From CAYWKU01 sp964459325 (GTDB lineage: Bacteria; RBG-13-61-14; CAYWKU01): 64,000 nt of DNA. The notes under the pieces are model-generated. The model did no database searches and was not told the origin of the DNA. It was given only the letters and a program-made list of their open reading frames with translations. The position numbers and the translations under genes are program-made. Each line of letters starts with the position of its first letter. The first letter of the stretch is position 1. This document shows positions 59,171 to 64,000 of the stretch, one piece after another. Location of the stretch: the NCBI GenBank assembly GCA_964459325.1, contig CAYWKU010000002.1, positions 124,001 through 188,000 of the forward strand, in the 5' to 3' direction.

Positions 59171-59406
59171 TCCGAAAAACCGACCGAAAATTCATACCCT
59201 GATTATCTACAACATTTTTCAGATAATTTAAAGGGGGCGGTCGTTATCCGAAAATACATGCTGTTTATAATTTCCGGGCCTTGCGCGGTTGTATCCGCAC
59301 CGGCGCGGCTTGACATACCCCGAACCGCCAATCACACTATTTTGAAACTACTTTGGACGTTTACGGGTCAAAAACCTTAAACTACCCGCAACGGGGGAGA
59401 CATACC

Positions 59407-61119
59407 ATGTTAAAGCGCCTTTGGAGCGTTCTGGCGGCCTTTGCGATACTGGGACTGATATTTTCCACCTCCTTCGCAAAAGATAAATCGGACGCGGTGT
59501 CGAAGTTCATGCCGGTCGAGGAAATCGAGCCGGGCATGAAGGGCTACGGCCTCACGGTGTTCGACGGCGCCGAGGTGGAGCGGTTCGACGTGGAGGTGGT
59601 GGAGATATTGAAAAACGCCATGCCCAAGCAGGACATCATCCTGGTAAAGCTGTCCGGGCACGGCCTGGAGGATTCGGGCATATACCAGGGCATGAGCGGC
59701 AGCCCCGTCTTCATCAATGACAGGCTCATCGGCGCGTTGGCTTACGGCTGGTCATATACAAAGGTGGCAATCGCGGGGGTTACGCCGATTCACAACATGC
59801 TTGAAACGATGGAAAGGCCGCTGGCGGACCCGATACACGTAGCGGCCAACGACAAAAGCGGTCAATCAGAGCGCCCGGAAGGCCAAATCGTGCCGCTCAC
59901 CACCCCGGTAATGGTTTCCGGCATTCCCTCTTCGATGATGGGTAAATTATCGGAGTTTCTCGACGATTACAACATGAACCCCATCCAGGGGGGCGGAGCG
60001 CAGGACGACGCCGGCACTGGGCCCTTCGAGCCGGGCAGCGCTATGGGAGTCACCCTGACCCGGGGCGACATCTCGATGCACGCCATCGGTACCGTCACCT
60101 GGGTGGAGGACTCGAAGGTGCTGGCCTTCGGCCACCCCTTCCTTAACGGCGGCGAGATAAGGTTCCCGGTCACCGGGGCCAAGGTGCTGGCGCTGCTGCC
60201 CAGGTTGAGCATATCCACCAAGATGGGGCTGGCGGGCGCCGAAGCGGGCGGACTGGTGCAGGACCGCCAGGCCTGCGTAGTCGCCGATACCGAATACCGC
60301 GCTCCCATGATTCCGTTCGACATGACGGTTATTAATGAAAAGACGGGCAGGGAAGAGCGCTTCGACACCGAGATGGCGTGGGAAACCCGCTTTACGTCCC
60401 GGTTAATGGACATGCTGCTGGAAGCGGGCCTGGTTTACGCGGAAGCTCAGGCTGGCGAGAACACGGCCGAGACGGTGGTGGAGGCGAAATTCGAGGGTTA
60501 TCCGCCGGTTACATTGAAAAACGTATACTTCAACGGCAAGGGACCTTTCAACAAGGCCATGCTGGCGCCGGTGAAGAAAATGCTTTTCAACCCCTTCGAG
60601 AAGGTGAAGCTGGAGAGCCTGAAGGTGGAAGCCCGTATTACCCCGGAAATCCGAATAGCCACGATAAAGCGTTTGTGGATGGAGGAAGACGAGATACCTC
60701 CCGGCGGCGTGGGACACGTGCACGTTGTCCTGGAGCCTTTCGAGCGGGAGGAGACCGAAAGGGTGGTTAAGGTGCGCATCAACAAGGACGCCAAACCCGG
60801 CTCCCGGGTGATGGTGGGGGCCGCGGGCGGCATGGCGGTGGTTCCGCCGGTGGCGAGGCCGGTGGACTTCGAGGGCGTCATGGAACTTTTCGAGTCGCTC
60901 TACAAGACCACCGACCTGGTGGTGGTGCAGCAGAAGAGCACCCTGGGCGCGAGGCTCGAGGGTGAAATCATGCCCGACCTCCCACCCGCGGCGATAAGAA
61001 TGCTGGGCGCGGCAAACACCACCGGCCCGCAGATACAAAGGGATTTCGAGATGACGCCGGTCTCCACCGAGTGGGTGATTCTCGGAAAGGCCGCCCTACA
61101 GGTTAAGGTAGCCAAGTAG
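59407..61119 (+). CDS. Exported SpoIVB/S55-type peptidase domain protein
   Basis: A 570-residue protein with an N-terminal signal peptide (LWSVLAAFAILGLIFSTSFA). The first 200 residues show the S55 family pattern: PVEEIEPGMKGYGLTVFDG, then the nucleophile motif IYQGMSGSPVF (Ser97) and ALAYGWSYTK. Members are serine peptidases or sensing domains in Gram-positive sporulation and in many Gram-negative bacteria. The rest of the protein, about 350 residues, is beta-rich with no family recognised. The ATG at 59407 has the ribosome-binding site GGGGGAG. It lies on the plus strand, divergent from the cupin gene. Confidence 0.82.
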   Translation: MLKRLWSVLAAFAILGLIFSTSFAKDKSDAVSKFMPVEEIEPGMKGYGLTVFDGAEVERFDVEVVEILKNAMPKQDIILVKLSGHGLEDSGIYQGMSGSPVFINDRLIGALAYGWSYTKVAIAGVTPIHNMLETMERPLADPIHVAANDKSGQSERPEGQIVPLTTPVMVSGIPSSMMGKLSEFLDDYNMNPIQGGGAQDDAGTGPFEPGSAMGVTLTRGDISMHAIGTVTWVEDSKVLAFGHPFLNGGEIRFPVTGAKVLALLPRLSISTKMGLAGAEAGGLVQDRQACVVADTEYRAPMIPFDMTVINEKTGREERFDTEMAWETRFTSRLMDMLLEAGLVYAEAQAGENTAETVVEAKFEGYPPVTLKNVYFNGKGPFNKAMLAPVKKMLFNPFEKVKLESLKVEARITPEIRIATIKRLWMEEDEIPPGGVGHVHVVLEPFEREETERVVKVRINKDAKPGSRVMVGAAGGMAVVPPVARPVDFEGVMELFESLYKTTDLVVVQQKSTLGARLEGEIMPDLPPAAIRMLGAANTTGPQIQRDFEMTPVSTEWVILGKAALQVKVAK

Positions 61120-61238
61120 TTTTGGTTGAGATATGAACCTGGGGGGAGAACCGAAAGGTGCTGGAAAATATCTAATTTTGAATATAAAAGTGGTAGGGGC
61201 GACACTCTTGTCGCCCATTCCGGAGGAGAAGCGCCGGG

Positions 61239-61292
61239 AGCGTCCGGCAGGAGCCGAGCGCCCGGCAGGAACCGAGCGCCCGGCAGGAGTGC
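61239..61292. repeat. Three tandem 18-bp repeats
   Basis: Three direct copies of AGCGCCCGGCAGGAACCG (variants at several bases) lie in the 199-base gap between the S55 and propeller genes. A hairpin GGGCGAC/GTCGCCC-like sequence (about 61196-61214) precedes them. No gene is seen here. Confidence 0.7.
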
Positions 61293-61318
61293 CGGGCCTA
61301 CCATATTAAGGTGAGAGG

Positions 61319-63379
61319 ATGAGCATGAAAAAGATTTTCGTAAGTATGGCGCTTTTAGCGGCCTGGGCCGTTCTTTCCGCGAGCGCGGTAATGGCGGTTA
61401 CCACCGAGTACGCGGAGTTGAATTCCCTCGACGACTGGCTCGACGGCCGGACCACCTGGGTGGAAATATCGGCGGCGGGCAAGTTGAGGCCCGGGCCGTC
61501 CCTGAAAGAACACACCACCGGCGAGCAGCAGGTATGGGACATACTCGCCCACTCCTCGGGAAAATATTTCATCGCCACCGGCATTAACGGAAAGGTGTTG
61601 TCGCTCGACGGGAAAAAGGTTTCCACCGTGCTGGAGACGGGCCGGGTGATAGCCACCTCGCTGGCCGAGGGACGGGACGGAACGGTCTACGTCGCCGCCG
61701 CGCCCGGGGGTGAGATATACCGCATCAGCCCCAACGGCACTTCCGGCCTGTTCAGCGAGCTGGAGGACGAGTACGTCTGGACGCTGGCCGTCGGAACCGA
61801 CGGAACACTATATGCCGGCACCGGCCCGAAGGGCATGATATACGCCATCGGTCGCGACGGCGAAGCCGAAACGGTGAAGGAGCTGGAGAACGACCAGGTG
61901 GTAAGGCTGGCGGTGAGCGCCTCGGGCAAGCTTTACGCCGGAACCGCCAAGAAGGGCATACTTTACGAGATAGACCCCTCCCACGATTACGCCTTCACGG
62001 CCCTGGCTTCCTTTCCCGACTGGGAGCTCAGCGGGCTTGCCGTGGCCCGCGACGGCTCGCTGGTGGTGGGCTTGAACTCGCTGAAAATACGCGCCAAGAA
62101 GCCGGAGCTTATAAAAAAGGAGGGGAAGAAAGACGGGGACGGCAATAACGCTCACGACGGAGGAGACCGCAACTCCGCCGAGCATCCCTCCCGGGCGCTG
62201 GCGAGGGCAAAATGCCAGGTAATAAGGGTTACACCCATGGGACTGGCGGAAGTGCTTTTTCAGCAGAAAAAAATGTTTATATCCGAACTTGCCGTTACAC
62301 CCGGCGGCCGGATAATTTTCACTACGGGACCGGAAGGAAGGGTGCTGGCCATATCGGAGCATAACGAGATAAGCCTGCTCAACGATTTGCCCGAGTCGCA
62401 GGCGTCCGCGCTGAGTGTGCGTAACGGCGAGTTGTCCGCCGTGGCCACCGCCAACCCGGGCGTAGTATACACTGTGGAAAAAGGACGGGGAACGGACGCG
62501 GAGTACATAAGCGAAGTGCTCGATGTGAAAGCGCCTTCGGACTGGGGCAGGCTGAATTGGAGGTCGGAAGGCGGCGGCAAGTTGCTGGGAGGGCTGAATG
62601 TAAGCACCCGTAGCGGCAACGTCGAGCGTCCTGACGATTCGTGGAGCGAATGGGAGAAGGTCGGCGGCAACGGCGAGCTTATCAAAAGCCCCTCCGCCCG
62701 CTACATCCGGGTGAAGATGGAATGGAAGCGCGATACCACCGTAGTGCGCTCCCTGCGGGTGTACTACCGCCCCGTAAACCAGTCGCCGCAGGTTTACGAC
62801 GTTGACATGAGAAGGCGAAAGAAAAGTCGAAGGCGTTCATCGGGGGACGAGCTGCTCATCAAGTGGAAGGTGAGGAATCCCGACGACGACGAGCTCGGCT
62901 ACAGGCTCGAGTACAAGCGCGAGGAATCGGGCGTGTGGCTGCCGGTGAATGAAAACCTGCTCAAAGACGATGATTACAAGTGGGACACATCGAACGTGCC
63001 CGACGGCTGGTACAGGCTCCGGGTGGTGGCCACGGACGAGGTCAGCAACCCGGCGGGCCGGGAGAAAACTTCACGGTATACCACCGAGCCGTTCCTGGTG
63101 GACAACAGGAAGCCGGAAATTATGGACCTGAAATACCACGGGGGAGTGGTATCCGGGGTGGCCGAGGACAGCTTCAGCGTCATCGAAAACATATCCTACT
63201 CCGTCGACGGCGGCCAGTGGAAGGCGATATGGCCGGAGGACGGATTTCTCGACCAGACGAAGGAAAAGTTCAAAATCGAGCTGGACAACCTGACGCGGGA
63301 GCCCCACGAAATATCGGTAATGGCCGAGGACGAGGCCGGCAATACGGGTATCGGCTCCATATCGGTAACCCTGGATTAA
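61319..63379 (+). CDS. Exported beta-propeller protein with C-terminal Ig/FnIII-like domains
   Basis: A 686-residue protein with signal peptide (KKIFVSMALLAAWAVLSASA). Residues about 70-400 are repeating blades (GTVYVAAAPGGEIYRISPNG, GTLYAGTGPKGMIYAIGRDG, GKLYAGTAKKGILYEIDPSH), a beta-propeller. Residues about 400-500 resemble a lectin-like or discoidin-type segment (PDDSWSEWEKVGGNGELI). The last 170 have beta-sandwich units of the Y_Y_Y/FnIII type (WYRLRVVATDEVSNPAGREK). It is probably periplasmic or at the surface. It follows the S55 protein on the same strand and may act with it. Confidence 0.8.
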   Translation: MSMKKIFVSMALLAAWAVLSASAVMAVTTEYAELNSLDDWLDGRTTWVEISAAGKLRPGPSLKEHTTGEQQVWDILAHSSGKYFIATGINGKVLSLDGKKVSTVLETGRVIATSLAEGRDGTVYVAAAPGGEIYRISPNGTSGLFSELEDEYVWTLAVGTDGTLYAGTGPKGMIYAIGRDGEAETVKELENDQVVRLAVSASGKLYAGTAKKGILYEIDPSHDYAFTALASFPDWELSGLAVARDGSLVVGLNSLKIRAKKPELIKKEGKKDGDGNNAHDGGDRNSAEHPSRALARAKCQVIRVTPMGLAEVLFQQKKMFISELAVTPGGRIIFTTGPEGRVLAISEHNEISLLNDLPESQASALSVRNGELSAVATANPGVVYTVEKGRGTDAEYISEVLDVKAPSDWGRLNWRSEGGGKLLGGLNVSTRSGNVERPDDSWSEWEKVGGNGELIKSPSARYIRVKMEWKRDTTVVRSLRVYYRPVNQSPQVYDVDMRRRKKSRRRSSGDELLIKWKVRNPDDDELGYRLEYKREESGVWLPVNENLLKDDDYKWDTSNVPDGWYRLRVVATDEVSNPAGREKTSRYTTEPFLVDNRKPEIMDLKYHGGVVSGVAEDSFSVIENISYSVDGGQWKAIWPEDGFLDQTKEKFKIELDNLTREPHEISVMAEDEAGNTGIGSISVTLD

Positions 63380-63479
63380 ACCCGGGGCCATAATCCACGC
63401 AAAGACGCGAAGGCGCAAAGACTGAATTTCGCCTTGTGTTATTTTTCTAAGGCCTGATTCTCCATACCGGAGCTTCGAC

Positions 63480-63508
63480 TTGACATTCCTCTCAATAAGG
63501 AATAGGTT
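63480..63508 (+). promoter_or_regulatory. Possible sigma-70 promoter of the response-regulator gene
   Basis: TTGACA (63480-63485), 17 bases, then TAGGTT (63503-63508). The -35 box is perfect and the -10 box is weak. It lies 57 bases before the ATG of the zinc-ribbon response regulator. Confidence 0.45.
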
Positions 63509-63565
63509 AGCACCGTAAGTGTAGTGGTATCGGGGGCTTATACTGCAAAACGGGACTGATGTCCG

Positions 63566-64000
63566 ATGGAAGACACTCCACGAAGATATTGCATGGGCTG
63601 CGGGGAACCCGTGGACACTCACGTGGTGGAGCGCGACGGGCAGCGCGAGCTGCGTTGCCTCTACTGCGGCCTCACCCTCAAAATCCTCGGCTCGGCGGAT
63701 GAAGAAGACGCACAGGAATCCGCCCCATCGAGCTCGGAACCCGAGGGGCTGCCGGAGGAGCTCGTCCAGCCCATCGAAAAGGGTGAGAAGAAACCCGGCG
63801 CGAAAAGCATAATAATCGCCGAAGATTCGGACTTCCTGCGCGAGTTCATGAAAAAGCTCATTATAAAAAAGGGACTGGCGGAGGACGTCATCGCATGCCG
63901 CGACGGGCAGGAGTTCGTAACTGAAATCACCAAAAGCCTCGCGGACGACAAGGCCCCCGAGATGGCGATACTGGACCTGCAAATGCCCAACATGGACGGC
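63566..64000 (+). CDS. Zinc-ribbon response-regulator receiver protein (partial)
   Basis: The first 145 residues are visible; the gene runs off the window. A four-cysteine zinc ribbon is at the N-terminus (CMGCGEPVD and LRCLYCGLTL: Cys9, Cys12, Cys31, Cys34). After a Ser/Glu-rich linker the receiver domain begins (IIIAEDSDFLREF, acidic pair Glu86-Asp87) with the phospho-acceptor Asp137 in MAILDLQMPNMDG. Zinc-ribbon-receiver proteins occur in deltaproteobacteria. The output or later domains are not visible. Confidence 0.85.
   Translation, partial: MEDTPRRYCMGCGEPVDTHVVERDGQRELRCLYCGLTLKILGSADEEDAQESAPSSSEPEGLPEELVQPIEKGEKKPGAKSIIIAEDSDFLREFMKKLIIKKGLAEDVIACRDGQEFVTEITKSLADDKAPEMAILDLQMPNMDG

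Noticed and set aside
59300..59340. TTGACA-type promoter before the S55 gene
   Set aside because: TTGACA is present, but the best -10 (CACTAT) needs a 19-base spacer, so support is too weak to list.

Overview
The window comes from a GC-rich, Gram-negative, probably anaerobic or facultative bacterium of the deltaproteobacterial type (Desulfobacterota/Myxococcota and relatives). The evidence is a complete type IV pilus alignment operon (pilMNOPQ) headed by a small XRE regulator, a MglB-like roadblock protein, many TPR proteins, a giant Ser/Thr kinase fused to a sigma-54 activator, ADP-forming acyl-CoA synthetase subunits, a RACo-like ferredoxin/ASKHA protein, and several Mla/MCE lipid-transport cassettes. 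This placement is inference; there is no rRNA or tRNA gene in the window to test it.

Layout. 1-10015 (minus strand): an iron-sulphur-type protein (cut by the window edge), a metallo-beta-lactamase-fold hydrolase, a repeat lipoprotein, a Cys-rich protein, then CoA metabolism: an ACD-alpha-like CoA ligase, a SucC-type beta subunit, an SCP-x-type thiolase and an HMG-CoA-synthase-like protein fused to DUF35. A nuclease-like gene and a palindromic repeat separate the two CoA-ligase genes. 10325-17689: an ExeA-like ATPase, a 1053-aa TPR protein, pepQ, aroQ, a roadblock/LC7 protein and a second TPR protein. 17872-26304: two secreted lipoproteins and pilQ-pilP-pilO-pilN-pilM plus an XRE regulator, with a clear sigma-70 promoter at the operon head and a near-perfect sigma-54 promoter before the last lipoprotein. 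26893-28329: holA. 28730-45057: an envelope region on the minus strand containing an ABC-2-type exporter, a standard mlaFED set, an ABC ATPase, a transglutaminase, a patatin phospholipase and a second, unusual MCE transporter set with two different ATPases and two different permeases. A DNA methyltransferase-Mrr fusion sits inside this region. 45166-50752 (plus strand): pyrE and the 1667-aa kinase/ATPase/TPR/GAF/sigma-54-activator fusion. 50858-56904 (minus): a PAS pseudo-histidine-kinase, a TPR protein, an orphan GspE-N protein, a RACo-like protein and an FGGY kinase. 57080-64000: a transposase remnant, an SDR epimerase, a cupin, an S55-type peptidase, a beta-propeller protein and the start of a zinc-ribbon response regulator.

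What stands out. (1) The heteromeric Mla-like cassette at 41986-45057 has four genes joined by 4-base ATGA overlaps; one ATPase has lost the switch histidine and the other has an altered signature motif, as expected of an asymmetric ATPase heterodimer. (2) Two nearby genes can be read in full only from AUA and AUC start codons, each placed behind a good ribosome-binding site. (3) Intergenic DNA carries several families of palindromic repeats, including a 122-bp element with identical geometry in two copies. (4) The pilus operon lies near MglB-like and TPR genes of the kind used for pilus polarity, and an RpoN promoter controls a nearby lipoprotein.

Genes are densely packed, with many 1- to 4-base overlaps. 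Intergenic stretches longer than about 200 bases consist almost entirely of palindromic repeats, apart from 26305-26892, where I see nothing recognisable.
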